This document shows, piece after piece, positions 9,620 through 19,045 of a DNA stretch of 64,000 nucleotides. The notes under the pieces are model-generated. The model was not told where the DNA came from, ran no database searches, and saw nothing but the letters and a program-made list of their open reading frames with translations. Source of the DNA: JAJPKK01 sp963702755. Lineage in GTDB: Bacteria > Pseudomonadota > Alphaproteobacteria > Rhizobiales > Xanthobacteraceae. The stretch spans positions 992,001-1,056,000 of the forward strand of contig CAVPDZ010000009.1 in NCBI GenBank assembly GCA_963702755.1, read 5' to 3'. The position numbers and the translations under genes were made by a program. Numbering within the stretch: the stretch's first letter is position 1; every line of letters starts with the position of its first letter.

Positions 9620-9640
9620 CGCCGCCGCCGGGAGAATTCC

Positions 9641-10890
9641 TTGAAGATCATCGACGAGGCTAATCAGGAAGCCCTGCGGCGCATTTTGGCCGGCGATCCG
9701 GTGCTTGTTGACGTTGTGCCGGCTTCGGAGGCGATTGCCGGCCTCGCCGAGCGCACCATCCTGCATGCCGGACCGCCGATCACATGGCAGCGCATGTGCG
9801 GACCGTTGCGCGGCGCCGTCATGGGCATCGCGGTCTTCGAGGGCTGGGCAAAGGACCTCGACGATGCCGCCGGCAAAGCCGCCGCCGGGGATTTTGCCTT
9901 CCACCCCAACCATCATTTCGGCGCCGTCGGCCCGATGACGGGATGACCACCCGGAGCCAGCCGGTGCTGGTGGTGGAAAACAAAGCGTTCGGCAATCGCG
10001 CCTACTGCGCCCTCAACGAAGGCCTCGGCAAGGTGATGCGGTTCGGCGGCAACGACGCCGAAGTGCTCGACCGCCTGCGCTGGATCAAGGAGGTGCTCGG
10101 CCCGGCCATGTCGCGAGCGCTCCGCAAGGCAGGCGGTATTCCGCTCAAGCCGCTGATCGCACGCGGCCTTACCATGGGCGACGAGATGCACCAGCGCAAC
10201 GTCGCGTGCTCCTGCCTGCTGCTGCGTCAGCTTGCACCGGCGCTCGCGGAGACGGCGCGAAACGGCGCCGAACTCACCGCTTGCCTCGCTTTCATTGGCG
10301 GCAACGACCAGTTCTTCCTCAACATCGCCATGGCGATGGGCAAGGCGCTGACCGATCCCGCGCGCGGCATCGCCGGCTCTTCCGTCGTCACGGCGATGAG
10401 CCGCAACGGCACCGACTTCGGCATTCGCGTGTCAGCAACCAGCGACCAATGGTTTACTGCGCCGGTCGAGATGCCGAGCGGCATCTATTTTCCTGGCTTC
10501 AGCGAGCGAGACGCCAATCCCGACATGGGCGATTCCGCAATCGTCGAGACCATCGGCCTCGGTGCCTTCGCCATGGCGGCGGCTCCGGCGGTGGTCGGAT
10601 ACGTCGGCGCGGGACGGCCATCGCAAGCCGCGTCATTCACGCGTGCCATGACCGACATCGTTGTCGGCAGCAATCCGGCCTGGAGCATTCCGGGTATGGA
10701 CTTCGCCGGCGTGCCGACCGGCATCGATGTGCGCCTCGTGGTCGAGACCGGGCTTACCCCGACGATCAACACCGGGATCGCGCACCGCGAACCCGGCGTC
10801 GGCCAGGTCGGCGCGGGCGTCGTCAAGGCGCCGCTCAAATGCTTCGAGGAGGCGCTGGTCGCGTTCGCGCAGACGATGGGCGTCGAATGA
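9641..10890 (+). CDS. DUF1116 protein, YlbE/AllG-like (frameshifted)
   Basis: Member of the DUF1116 family (E. coli YlbE, now AllG), a component of oxamate carbamoyltransferase in the allantoin-utilisation pathway. TTG at 9641 has a GGGAGA site and gives KIIDEANQEALRRI. The text runs to HFGAVGPMTG, then one base is missing near 9944 and the frame continues with RSQPVLVVENKAFGNRAYC to MGVE at 10890. About 416 residues in all, typical length. Strong family segments are TMGDEMHQRN, ACLAFIGGNDQFFLN and NPAWSIPGMDF. The stop overlaps the start of the next gene as ATGA, indicating translational coupling with FdrA. Confidence 0.82.
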
Positions 10891-12395
10891 GCGTCGTCCT
10901 CAACGAGGTTCGTCGCGCGACCTATCTCGATTCCATCATGCTGATGCGCATGTCGCGCGAAATCGCGGCGCTGCCCGGCGTCATCGAGGCCGGTCTCTTC
11001 ATCGGCACGCCGGCGAACAAAGAGATTTTGCGTGACGCGGGGATTCTCGGACCCGAAGGTGTCGCCGCCGGCGGCGGGCGATCTGATCCTCGCGCTCGCG
11101 GCAAAGGACGCAGCGGCCGGAGAAGCCGCGCTTGCGCACGCACGCGAGTTGCTCGATCGCCCGATCGTGACCGAAACGTCGGGCGTCACGACGCGGTCGA
11201 TCCGGGCCGCGGTTCACGAGATGCCCGACGCCAATCTGGCGCTGATCTCGGTCCCCGGCCCGTTCGCCGCCGCCGAGGCGCGCAAGGCGATGGCGCTCGG
11301 CCTTCACGTCATGATCTTTTCCGACAACGTGCCGCTCGCCGAGGAGGCGGCGCTCAAGCGCGAGGCGCGCGAGCGCGGCCTCTTTGTGATGGGTCCCGAT
11401 TGCGGGACGGCGATCATCGCCGGCGTGCCGCTCGCCTTTGCCAATGTGGTGCCGCGCGGCGATATCGGGGTCATCGGCGCATCCGGCACCGGCATTCAGG
11501 AAGTCACGACGCTGATCGCGCGCGCCGGCCGCGGCGTCAGCCATGCGATCGGCACCGGCGGACGCGATCTCAAGCCGGAGGTCGGTGCCATCACCACCTT
11601 GATGGCGATCGATGCGCTCGAGGCGGACGCCTCGACCTCGCACATCGTGCTGATTTCGAAGCCGCCGGCCGAGGATGTCGCGCGCATCGTGCTCGACCGG
11701 GTCGGCAGGAGCCGCAAGCCCTTCACCATCTGCTTCCTCGGCGCCGATAATTTGTCGCTGCCCGCGAACGCGAATGCCGCGCCGACGCTGCGTGACGCCG
11801 CTGCGCGCGCGCTCGGGCGGCCACCGGCTGCGCCGGCGCCGCCGCTGCCGTTGCCGGCGCCGCCGCTTCATCCGGGTGGCGGCGGACCATTGGTGCGTGG
11901 CCTCTTCGCCGGCGGCACGTTCTGTTCGGAGGCGCAGATCGTTTTCCGCCGGGCGGGGCTTGCGGTGTCGTCCAACGTGCCGGTGCCGGGCGCGGCGGAC
12001 GCAAGCGCAGGCGGCCACGTCATGATCGATCTCGGCGACGACGAGTACACGCGCGGGCGCCCGCATCCGATGCTCGAGCCGTCGGTACGCGACGCGCCGC
12101 TGGCCGCCGCTCTCGCCGATCCAGCCGTTGGCGTCATTTTGATCGACGTCGTGCTTGGGCTCGGCGCTCATCCCGATCCTGCCGGGCACCTCGCCGGCGT
12201 GCTGGCGGACGGAAGTCCGCCGCGCTGATCGTCGCGTCGGTGACCGGCACCGACGCCGACCCGCAGCGCCGCGCCGCGCAAGTGCGCAAGCTCACCGCGG
12301 CCGGGGTGATCGTTGCGGAATCCAATGCGGATGCAGCGGAGGCCGCAATCGAGGCGCTGGCGCACCCCGCGCGGCTGCGCGAGGCGCAGTCTTAG
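10887..12395 (+). CDS. fdrA: FdrA family protein (succinyl-CoA synthetase-like), two frameshifts
   Basis: FdrA (E. coli AllF) is related to the alpha subunit of succinyl-CoA synthetase and is a subunit of oxamate carbamoyltransferase. The start at 10887 gives MSVVLNEVRRATYLDSIMLM. An extra G near 11040 shifts the frame, which then runs through SDPKVSPPAAGDLILALAA and the CoA-ligase core with MGPDCGTAII, IGVIGASGTGIQEV and SHAIGTGGRDL. A missing base near 12212 shifts it again; the end reads ALIVASVTGTDADPQ to the stop at 12393-12395. About 502 residues in total, some 50 shorter than E. coli FdrA; the missing tail may correspond to the separate 62-residue protein at 9431. No carbamate kinase gene is adjacent. 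Confidence 0.82.
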
Positions 12396-12504
12396 GCTCT
12401 GAGGCTTGCGGCCCGAGATCGGCCGCGGATTTGATCCACGTCATTTTTTGTTGCCGAAGAAGCCCCTAGGCTGCGACCTATGAAAATCTCAGCCCGGAGG
12501 GGTC

Positions 12505-12885
12505 ATGACCAAGCCCGTTCCTGACAAAGCGGAAGTTGCGCTTGAATATCCCGATAAAGTCTACATCGGCACGTTCGAGCGGACTGCCCGCTTCGATGCC
12601 CATCTCGATGACACCGGCATTTCGCTCACCTTGCGCCGGGACGGCTCCGAGGAGGCGCGGAAATCCGTGCGCATGCATTTCCATTACGGTCTGTTCGCGG
12701 AAATCTTGCGCGAGTTGGCCACAGCAGTTGCCGCGTCTTCGCCCGCCGAGACGACCGACCGTACGGCGTTCCGTGACAGTGCCAAGGAGCTTTATCGCGC
12801 GCTGAGCGCGGGCTCGCCGGTGGACGACGATGTCTCGAAGCTGACGCCCGGGGAAGAAGTCGGGCTGCTGCACATCATGGAGTAG
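12505..12885 (+). CDS. Hypothetical protein (126 aa)
   Basis: Unrecognised soluble acidic protein of 126 residues. ATG at 12505 has a strong GGAGGGG site. The N-terminal half is strand-rich (VYIGTFERTARFDAHLD), the middle contains a helix with EILRELATAVAA, and the C terminus is acidic (DDDVSKLTPGEEVGLLHIME). It has no signal peptide, cysteines or recognisable catalytic motif. It is convergent with the carbonic anhydrase gene, ending 6 bp from that gene's stop. No function is proposed. Confidence 0.6.
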   Translation: MTKPVPDKAEVALEYPDKVYIGTFERTARFDAHLDDTGISLTLRRDGSEEARKSVRMHFHYGLFAEILRELATAVAASSPAETTDRTAFRDSAKELYRALSAGSPVDDDVSKLTPGEEVGLLHIME

Positions 12886-12890
12886 GCTCG

Positions 12891-13553
12891 CTACTCCGCA
12901 GCCGCTTCGCGAAGTTCCTGACCGACAACGGGAGTGAATGTTCCGCTCTGACGGTCGTAGATCGACAGGAAGCCGCTCGCGACATCGAAATAGGCGCCGA
13001 GGAGTTGCAACTCGCCCGTCTGCGTCCGGTTTCGAATCCACGGGAACGTCATCAGATTATCCAACGTGGTCACGATCGAAGCCCGCTCGAGCTGTCGCAG
13101 GTAATCGGGGCTGCGGGGATCGGCCCCCGTGTCGAGCGAGTTTGCCGCCGGCTTGATCAGGGACATCCAGCTGTCGATGAAGTCGCCGGGGGTAGGGCGG
13201 TCGCGATGGTCGGCGAAGGCGCGCACGCCGCCGCAATGTGAATGTCCCATCACCACGATGTGCTTCACCTTCAGCCCGACGACCGCGAATTCGAGCGCGG
13301 CCGAGACGCCGTGGGTGAAGCCGGTCGGCGAATACGGCGGCACCAGGTTGGCGACATTGCGCACCACGAACAGTTCGCCCGGATGGGCGTCGAAAATGAC
13401 TTCCGGCGAAACGCGCGAGTTGCAGCAGCCGATGACCATGACCTCGGGCTGCTGGCCGCTCTCGGCAAGCTTTTCGAACCGGCTGCGCTCAAGGGGCAGG
13501 CGGCCTGCAACGAATTCGCGATAGCCGTCGATGAGCCGCTGGGGAAAGTTCAT
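12891..13553 (-). CDS. Beta-class carbonic anhydrase with altered active-site motif
   Basis: A 220-residue beta-carbonic anhydrase, which interconverts CO2 and bicarbonate. Zinc ligands are visible as Cys43 in GCCNSR and the His/Cys pair in GHSHCGG (about residues 101-107). The family motif is C-x-D-S-R; here position 45 is Asn (codon AAC), so the Asp of the catalytic Asp-Arg dyad is missing while Arg47 is kept. The rest is canonical: VSPEVIFDAHPGELFVVRNVANLVPPY and HGVSAALEFAV. It could be a low-activity or repurposed form, or the base could be a sequence error. ATG at 13553; single gene between convergent or unrelated neighbours. Confidence 0.87.
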   Translation of the reverse strand: MNFPQRLIDGYREFVAGRLPLERSRFEKLAESGQQPEVMVIGCCNSRVSPEVIFDAHPGELFVVRNVANLVPPYSPTGFTHGVSAALEFAVVGLKVKHIVVMGHSHCGGVRAFADHRDRPTPGDFIDSWMSLIKPAANSLDTGADPRSPDYLRQLERASIVTTLDNLMTFPWIRNRTQTGELQLLGAYFDVASGFLSIYDRQSGTFTPVVGQELREAAAE

Positions 13554-13592
13554 GTGGGACCTGGCTGGTTTTTCTCAACTGAGAGCGAAGCG

Positions 13593-14741
13593 TCAGTGTC
13601 GCCGATATCCGATGCCGAGGCGGTTCTTCGCCTGCGGTGAGCGGATCGGCCACGCCGGGTCGTCGAGTCCGACCGATGGCAGCGGCGAGGTCGGGCGGCG
13701 CAGATTGAACCGCACAAAGCCGCGATGCATGAACCACGCCACCGAGAGCGCAAGGCTCACGAGCGGCAGCAGCACGCCCAAGACGACGAACGCCCGGCCG
13801 CTCGCGAGATGGCGGATCATCCAATTGAAGTTCATGCCGAAGAACCCGGTCAGCGCGGTCATCGGCAGAAATATCAGCGAGACGAGCGTCAAGCGGTTGA
13901 TCTGCTCGCCCTGCCGCTGGGCGATCGCCATGGCATGGTCATGCATGATGTCGGACATCCAGCGCCGCCGTTCATACAGTTGCTCTTCGAGGTCCTCGAC
14001 CTGCTCGGCGTATTCGTTGAGCTCGGCGGCACCCCGCGCGTCCATGCCGGGCACAGCCTCGATGCCGACGATCGCCGAGCGGACGGCGCTGCTGTAGCGA
14101 TTGAAGGCGGCGGTCACCGTTTGCAGTCGCTGCAGGCGCCGCGACAACAGTGCGACGTCGGCATCGGTTCCACCTTTATCAAGCTGCATGCGCAGGTGGT
14201 CGAGGCCGAGGTCGAGGTTGCGCATGGCGTGATCGAGCGTACCGAGCAGAAGCTCGAGCAGGATTCCGGCCGCCTGGTAGAGGCTCTGATCGAGGCCGCC
14301 GGCGCGCTCGCTGAACTGTACGCGGATCTCGTCGAGCGCCGTGCCGTCGCCTTGCCAGACGGTGAGGATGCATTGGCGCGAGCCGAATACGTGCACTTCA
14401 ATGAGTTCGCCGGACGGCGGCGCCATCCAGGTGACGGCGCGCAGCCTCTGCTGTCCTATTTGCATGCGGCCCGCCTGCCCGAACCGCAGCACCCAGGCGA
14501 TATCAAGACCCTCGAGCGCCAACTCGCCGAGGAACGCTGCGCTCAAAACCTCCTCGCCGCCGAAGAGATCAAGCCAGAAGAAGCGGCCGCTGCTCATCTG
14601 TTCGCGGACCGCCGCGGCATTCGCCGCCGGTCGCACGCCGGATGAATTTGCAATCATCGCGACCACGAATGCCCTTTCGGAGATCAGATCCGCTCGAGAG
14701 GAGCGAGATCGATCCAAATTTTTGGCGATCATATTCAACAA
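13593..14741 (-). CDS. corA: CorA family magnesium/cobalt transporter
   Basis: Pentameric inner-membrane divalent-cation channel. The 382-residue protein has a long N-terminal cytoplasmic domain with the extended helices (about residues 130-290, including YAEQVEDLEEQLYERRRWMSD). Two C-terminal transmembrane segments follow, separated by the signature GMN motif in TGFFGMNFNWM (about residue 312). The C-terminal tail is basic and longer than in E. coli CorA. The start is either TTG at 14741 or ATG at 14732; neither has a clear ribosome site. It lies 39 bp upstream of the carbonic anhydrase gene on the same strand, so the two may be co-transcribed. Confidence 0.88.
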   Translation of the reverse strand: MLNMIAKNLDRSRSSRADLISERAFVVAMIANSSGVRPAANAAAVREQMSSGRFFWLDLFGGEEVLSAAFLGELALEGLDIAWVLRFGQAGRMQIGQQRLRAVTWMAPPSGELIEVHVFGSRQCILTVWQGDGTALDEIRVQFSERAGGLDQSLYQAAGILLELLLGTLDHAMRNLDLGLDHLRMQLDKGGTDADVALLSRRLQRLQTVTAAFNRYSSAVRSAIVGIEAVPGMDARGAAELNEYAEQVEDLEEQLYERRRWMSDIMHDHAMAIAQRQGEQINRLTLVSLIFLPMTALTGFFGMNFNWMIRHLASGRAFVVLGVLLPLVSLALSVAWFMHRGFVRFNLRRPTSPLPSVGLDDPAWPIRSPQAKNRLGIGYRRH

Positions 14742-14794
14742 GGATGTGACATGTTTGCGAGCGGGTTAACACCTTTCGAACGAAAGCAAAATAG

Positions 14795-15730
14795 ATGCCG
14801 CCACGCCTTGGATACCTGTTGCCGACACGCGAACGGATCATGGAAGGCGAGCCGCGGGTCGCGCCGCTCCTTGATCTCGCAAAGCGGGCCTCGGACCTTG
14901 GTTTCGATTCGATCTGGGTCGGCGATTCCCTGTTGGCGCGGCCGCGCCACGAGCCGCTGACATTGCTTGCCGCCGTCGCAAGTCGCTTGCCTCGGGTCGA
15001 GGTCGGCACCGCTGTGCTGCTGCCGGCGATGCGGAACCCGGTTCTGCTCGCGCACCAGCTTGCGACCCTCGACCAGATCGCCGAAGGCCGCCTCATCGTC
15101 GGCATCGGCATCGCTGCGGATGTTGCAAATATCCGCGGTGAATTCGCGGCGGCCGGCGTGCCGTTCGAAAAGCGCATTGGCCGATTGCTCGAAGGGATCC
15201 GGCTTGCGCGGGCGCTGTGGACGGGGAAACCCGTGGATTGGAACGGGCTGTGGAAGGTCGATCGCGGCGTGCTCGCGCCGACGCCCTATCGCCCCGGCGG
15301 GCCGCTGATCTGGATCGGCGGCTCGCTGCCGGCGAGCCTTGAGCGGGCAGGGCGCTATTTCGACGGCTGGCTGCCGATCGCGCCCGATGCCGCGCAGTGG
15401 CAGCGGCAATGGCAGGAGATCAAGGAAATCGCCCGCAACGCCGGCCGCGATCCCAATGCACTCACGGGTGCCATGTACGTGACGCTGTCGGTCGACGCCG
15501 ATGCCGGCCGCGCCAACGAGCGCCTCAACACGTATCTCGAACGCTACTACAGCCAGCCCGCCGCAACGCTGCGCGCGCGCCAGGCAAGCTACGCTGGCCC
15601 GGCTGAAGGCTTGGCCGAGTGGCTGCAAGCCTATGCCAAGGCCGGCGCCGCGCACCTGGTGTTGCGCTTTGCCGGCGACCACGAACGTCATTTGGAAATC
15701 GTCGCAGCGCTGCGCTCGAAGCTGCAATGA
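14795..15730 (+). CDS. LLM class flavin-dependent oxidoreductase
   Basis: Luciferase-like TIM-barrel enzyme of 311 residues using FMN or F420. The N terminus MPPRLGYLLPTRERI and the strand DLGFDSIWVGDSLLARPRHEP fit the family, as do LATLDQIAEGRLIVGIGIA (cofactor loop, about 90-108) and the C-terminal barrel closure WIGGSLPASLERAGRYFDGW. The substrate is unknown; these enzymes oxidise diverse organic compounds in soil bacteria. The MFS transporter gene follows 144 bp downstream on the same strand, so a shared role in uptake and oxidation of one compound is possible but only inferred. Confidence 0.8.
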   Translation: MPPRLGYLLPTRERIMEGEPRVAPLLDLAKRASDLGFDSIWVGDSLLARPRHEPLTLLAAVASRLPRVEVGTAVLLPAMRNPVLLAHQLATLDQIAEGRLIVGIGIAADVANIRGEFAAAGVPFEKRIGRLLEGIRLARALWTGKPVDWNGLWKVDRGVLAPTPYRPGGPLIWIGGSLPASLERAGRYFDGWLPIAPDAAQWQRQWQEIKEIARNAGRDPNALTGAMYVTLSVDADAGRANERLNTYLERYYSQPAATLRARQASYAGPAEGLAEWLQAYAKAGAAHLVLRFAGDHERHLEIVAALRSKLQ

Positions 15731-15874
15731 TTCAGTATTCGGACAATCTCGTCCCGCGGCGCGCAGGGCCGCCACGCCAACTTCATGGTTGAAAGCATGG
15801 CGCTGACGCTTATGTGTGGGCGCGATCGATCACAATAATGACGGGATCGGGGCGGTCCCCGTCGAAGGAACCCA

Positions 15875-17122
15875 TTGCAGCACACTTCGCCACCACCGGC
15901 CGCGCCGGCAAAGCAATCCTTTGCGGCGCTACGCCATCCGGGCTATCGCGCCCACTTCACCACCTACGTCGTTGCGATGATGGCCGACAATATCGAGCAC
16001 GTCATCAGCTATTGGATGGTGTTCCAGAAATTCCACTCTTCGGCACTCGCAGGCTTTGCGGTGCTGACCCACTGGCTGCCGTTCCTGCTGTTCTCGGTCG
16101 CGACCGGCGCGCTCGCCGACCGTTTCGATCCGCGGCGGATCATCCAATGCGGCATGGGACTGTTCATCATCGCATCGCTCGGCTGGGGTTATTTTTTCGT
16201 CACCGACACCTTGGAGATCTGGCAAGCCATGGTGCTGCTGGTGATCCACGGCTGCGCGGGCGTGTTGTGGCAGACGCCGAACCAACTGCTGCTCTACGAC
16301 ATCGTCGGCCCCGCGGATCTCCCGAGCGCCGTTCGGCTCAACGCGACAGCGCGTTATCTGGGCATCTTGGTGGGTCCGGCGGTAGGCGGCGTGCTGTTGA
16401 TCGCGCTCGGACCGTCCTTGGGCATCCTGCTCAACACGGTGTTCTATCTGCCGCTGGTGTTGTGGCTCGTGAACGCGCCCTACGGCCCGCGCTTTCGCGG
16501 GACTGCGCCGCCGCCGCGGCGTGCCGTGCGCGGTCTTGCCGATATCCTGCAGACTGCGCGTGATATCGCCCATCACCCTGTGATCATTGCCATGACGGTG
16601 CTCGCCGGCTGCGCGTCGTTTCTCGTCGGCAACGCCTACAACGCGCAGATGCCCGGCTTCGCCCAGGATCTCGGCCATGGCGATCCCGGCATGGCCTACA
16701 GCACCTTGCTGGCGGCGGATGCCGCAGGCGGCTTGCTCGCGGGCGTCGTCCTCGAAGGACGAGGCCTGCTGCGAGCAAATGCTCGAACCGCGATCATTCT
16801 CGCCATGCTGTGGTGCTGCTCGCTGGCGGGATTTGCGGCCGCCAATGTTTACCTCCTCGCCCTGCCGCTTCTGTTCGCCGCCGGCTTTTTCGAGCTTTCA
16901 TTCAATGCGATGGCGCAGACGCTGGTGCAGCTCAACGCGCCGCTCGACAGCCGCGGGCGCGTCCTTGGCTTGTTCAACATGGCAAGCCTCGGACTGCGCG
17001 CCTTCAGCGGCGTCAGCGTCGGCCTCGTCGGCGCGCTGATCGGCGTGCACTGGTCGCTGGGGGTGTCGGCCCTGTTGATGCTTGCCGTCACGATCGCGTT
17101 GATCAGCCTGTCTCGCGCTTAG
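15875..17122 (+). CDS. MFS transporter
   Basis: A 415-residue integral membrane protein with roughly 12 hydrophobic segments. The cytoplasmic loop between helices 2 and 3 has GALADRFDPRR, the classic MFS G-x-x-x-D-R motif. It starts at TTG 15875 with GAAGGA seven bases upstream; no closer ATG gives the first helix. It resembles the EntS/MFS_3 type of drug or metabolite exporters (segments such as LNATARYLGILVGPAVGG). Substrate unknown. It sits between an LLM oxidoreductase and two solute-binding protein genes, all on the plus strand. Confidence 0.82.
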   Translation: MQHTSPPPAAPAKQSFAALRHPGYRAHFTTYVVAMMADNIEHVISYWMVFQKFHSSALAGFAVLTHWLPFLLFSVATGALADRFDPRRIIQCGMGLFIIASLGWGYFFVTDTLEIWQAMVLLVIHGCAGVLWQTPNQLLLYDIVGPADLPSAVRLNATARYLGILVGPAVGGVLLIALGPSLGILLNTVFYLPLVLWLVNAPYGPRFRGTAPPPRRAVRGLADILQTARDIAHHPVIIAMTVLAGCASFLVGNAYNAQMPGFAQDLGHGDPGMAYSTLLAADAAGGLLAGVVLEGRGLLRANARTAIILAMLWCCSLAGFAAANVYLLALPLLFAAGFFELSFNAMAQTLVQLNAPLDSRGRVLGLFNMASLGLRAFSGVSVGLVGALIGVHWSLGVSALLMLAVTIALISLSRA

Positions 17123-17147
17123 CGACACCTCTTGGCGAATTCTGCGT

Positions 17148-17188
17148 CCGCGCATTGAGCAATGCGCGGCGAGTGGCGTAAGCTCGCC
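17148..17188 (+). terminator. Possible stem-loop terminator after the MFS gene
   Basis: A perfect 9-bp stem (CCGCGCATT pairing with AATGCGCGG, arms 17148-17156 and 17161-17169, loop GAGC) is followed by a second stem (GGCGAG with CTCGCC). There is no T-run after it on this strand, so termination is only plausible. Confidence 0.35.
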
Positions 17189-17216
17189 AAAAATTAACAG
17201 AGCTGCTCGGGAGGAA

Positions 17217-18008
17217 ATGATGAGTCGCCTCGCGCGATGTTCCTCGTTCATTGTCGCCTTGCTCTTCTCCGTTGCGTTGCCGGTCGCGGGTCTCACGCCT
17301 GTGGCGGCAGCCGAGGTCAAAGTGCTCAACGCCAACGCGTTGACGATCGCCATGAAGGAAATCGCGGCGGATTTTACGCGCGAGACCGGCATCGCGGTCA
17401 GCTTTATGGGCGTGTCGCCGGGCCAGGTCGAGCAACGGATCAGGGCCGGAGAAATCTATGATCTCGTCATCACGGCGACGGCGTCCGCCGCGGCGTTCGA
17501 GAGGGAAGGGCGGTTTCGCGCCGGCAGCCGTCGTCCGCTCGCCCGGGTCGGCATCGGCGTCGCGGTCCGCGACGGCGTCAAAGTCGATCTGTCGACCGTC
17601 GAATCGACCCGCAAGCTGCTGATCGATGCCAAGACGATCACCTACAGCAATTCAAGCACCGGCGGACTGAGCGGCATCAATGCGCAGAAGGTGCTGGCCA
17701 ATCTCGGCCTTACCGAGGCGGTCAAATCAAAGACGAAGCTCTCGAAAGGCCTCGCGGAGGGTCAGGCGCAGATTGCCAAGGGCGAGATCGAGGTCGGCCT
17801 CTTCAATCTGAGTGAAATTCCGCGGGCGCCGGGCGTGGCGCGGGCGGGGCCGGTACCCGCCGAGGTCGAGGTCTATATCAATTATGACGCTGCACTGCCT
17901 GTCGCCAATGCAAATCCTGCTGACGCGCTCGCGTTTCTCTCCGCCTTGCAGCGCCCCGCGACGCGCCCCGTCTGGGACAAGGCCGGCCTCGAAGTCGTAG
18001 CGGAATGA
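17217..18008 (+). CDS. ModA-like extracellular solute-binding protein
   Basis: Periplasmic binding protein of the molybdate-binding (ModA/SBP_bac_11) fold, 263 residues. A signal peptide of about 32 residues ends near VAAAEV. The mature start VKVLNANALTIAMKEIAADF matches the family opening, and MGVSPGQVEQRI plus YDLVITATASAA form the ligand loop. No modB or modC lies nearby, and orphan copies of this fold in rhizobia are often unrelated to molybdate; the ligand is left open. The stop overlaps the next start by 4 bp (ATGA), so it is translationally coupled to the TctC-like gene. Confidence 0.78.
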   Translation: MMSRLARCSSFIVALLFSVALPVAGLTPVAAAEVKVLNANALTIAMKEIAADFTRETGIAVSFMGVSPGQVEQRIRAGEIYDLVITATASAAAFEREGRFRAGSRRPLARVGIGVAVRDGVKVDLSTVESTRKLLIDAKTITYSNSSTGGLSGINAQKVLANLGLTEAVKSKTKLSKGLAEGQAQIAKGEIEVGLFNLSEIPRAPGVARAGPVPAEVEVYINYDAALPVANANPADALAFLSALQRPATRPVWDKAGLEVVAE

Positions 18009-19002
18009 ACGTTCACGACAGGCGCAAAACTCTTTCGGTCGTTGCGCTCGCGGTCGCGGTTATCGGCGGGCATTGCGACGCCGTGTCGGCGCAGGGCTAT
18101 CCGTCGCGACCGATCACCATCAGCGTGCCCTATTCCGCCGGCGGTCCGCTCGACACCATCGTGCGCGTGGTGGCGGAAGGGATGCGCGAGGCGCTCGGAC
18201 AGCCGGTCGTCATCGAGAACGCGGCCGGTGCGGGCGGCAGCCTTGGGGTCGGCCGCGTGGTGCGCGCTGCGCCGGACGGCTACACGATCAGCGCCGGCAC
18301 CTGGGGGTCCCACGTTGCCAACGGCGCGATCTACACGCTCTCCTACGATCTCCTGGCGGACCTCGATCCCGTGTCGCTGCTGCCGACCGAGCCCGATCTG
18401 ATCCTCGCCCGCAAGACGTTTCCGGCGCAGCGGCTGACCGAACTGATCGCCTGGCTCAAGCAGAACCCGGGCCGCGCCTTGGCCGGAACGAGCGGGATCG
18501 GCGGGCCGTCCTACATGTCGAGCGTCTTCTTCCAGCAGACGTCCGGCACCCGTTTTCAGCTTGTGCCTTATCGCGGCGCGGGGCCGGCCCTGCTCGATCT
18601 CGTCGCCGGCCAGTTGGACATCATGATTACCGGCCCGGCGATCGCGCTGCCGCACGTGCGCGGCGGCGCGCTCAAGGCCTACGCGGTCACCGCGAGCACT
18701 CGGCTCGCCTCGGCGCCCGATATCCCGACGACCGATGAGGCAGGGTTGCCCGGATTTTACTTTTCCGCCTGGACGGCGTTGTGGGTGCCCAAGGGCACGC
18801 CGCGGGACATCGTCGTGAAGCTGAGCGACGCGGTCCGCGCGGCGTTGGCCAACCCGGTCGTGGGCGCACGTCTTGCCGCTCTCGCCCTCGAAACGCCGCC
18901 GCCTGATCAGCTTGGTCCCGAGGCGCTCGCGGCTTTCCACAAGGCCGAGATCGAAAAGTGGTGGCCGATCATCAAGGCCGCCGGCGTCTCAAAGCGGAGT
19001 AG
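18005..19002 (+). CDS. Tripartite tricarboxylate transporter substrate-binding protein (TctC/Bug family)
   Basis: Periplasmic Bug-family receptor, about 332 residues. A signal peptide ending near VSAQG precedes the family opening YPSRPITISVPYSAGGPLD. Further hallmarks are ENAAGAGGSLGVGRVV, QLVPYRGAGPALLDLVAGQ and the C-terminal KAEIEKWWPIIKAAGV. The raw frame reads past this point over a gene on the other strand; removing a duplicated TC near 18987 gives KAE and a stop at 19000-19002, the standard Bug ending, so a 2-base insertion is inferred. No TctA or TctB membrane genes are in the window. It is coupled to the ModA-like gene; two different receptors in one transcript is unusual. Confidence 0.85.
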
Positions 19003-19045
19003 GCTGCGCCAATCCCATCAGACAGGAGTCGGCAAGCCTCAATCA

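Noticed and set aside
7631..9916. A single 761-residue minus-strand frame spanning alr and beyond radA's start
   Set aside because: It joins the alr N-terminal frame to out-of-frame text on both sides; the alr C terminus and radA are read in other frames, so the length is a frameshift artefact.
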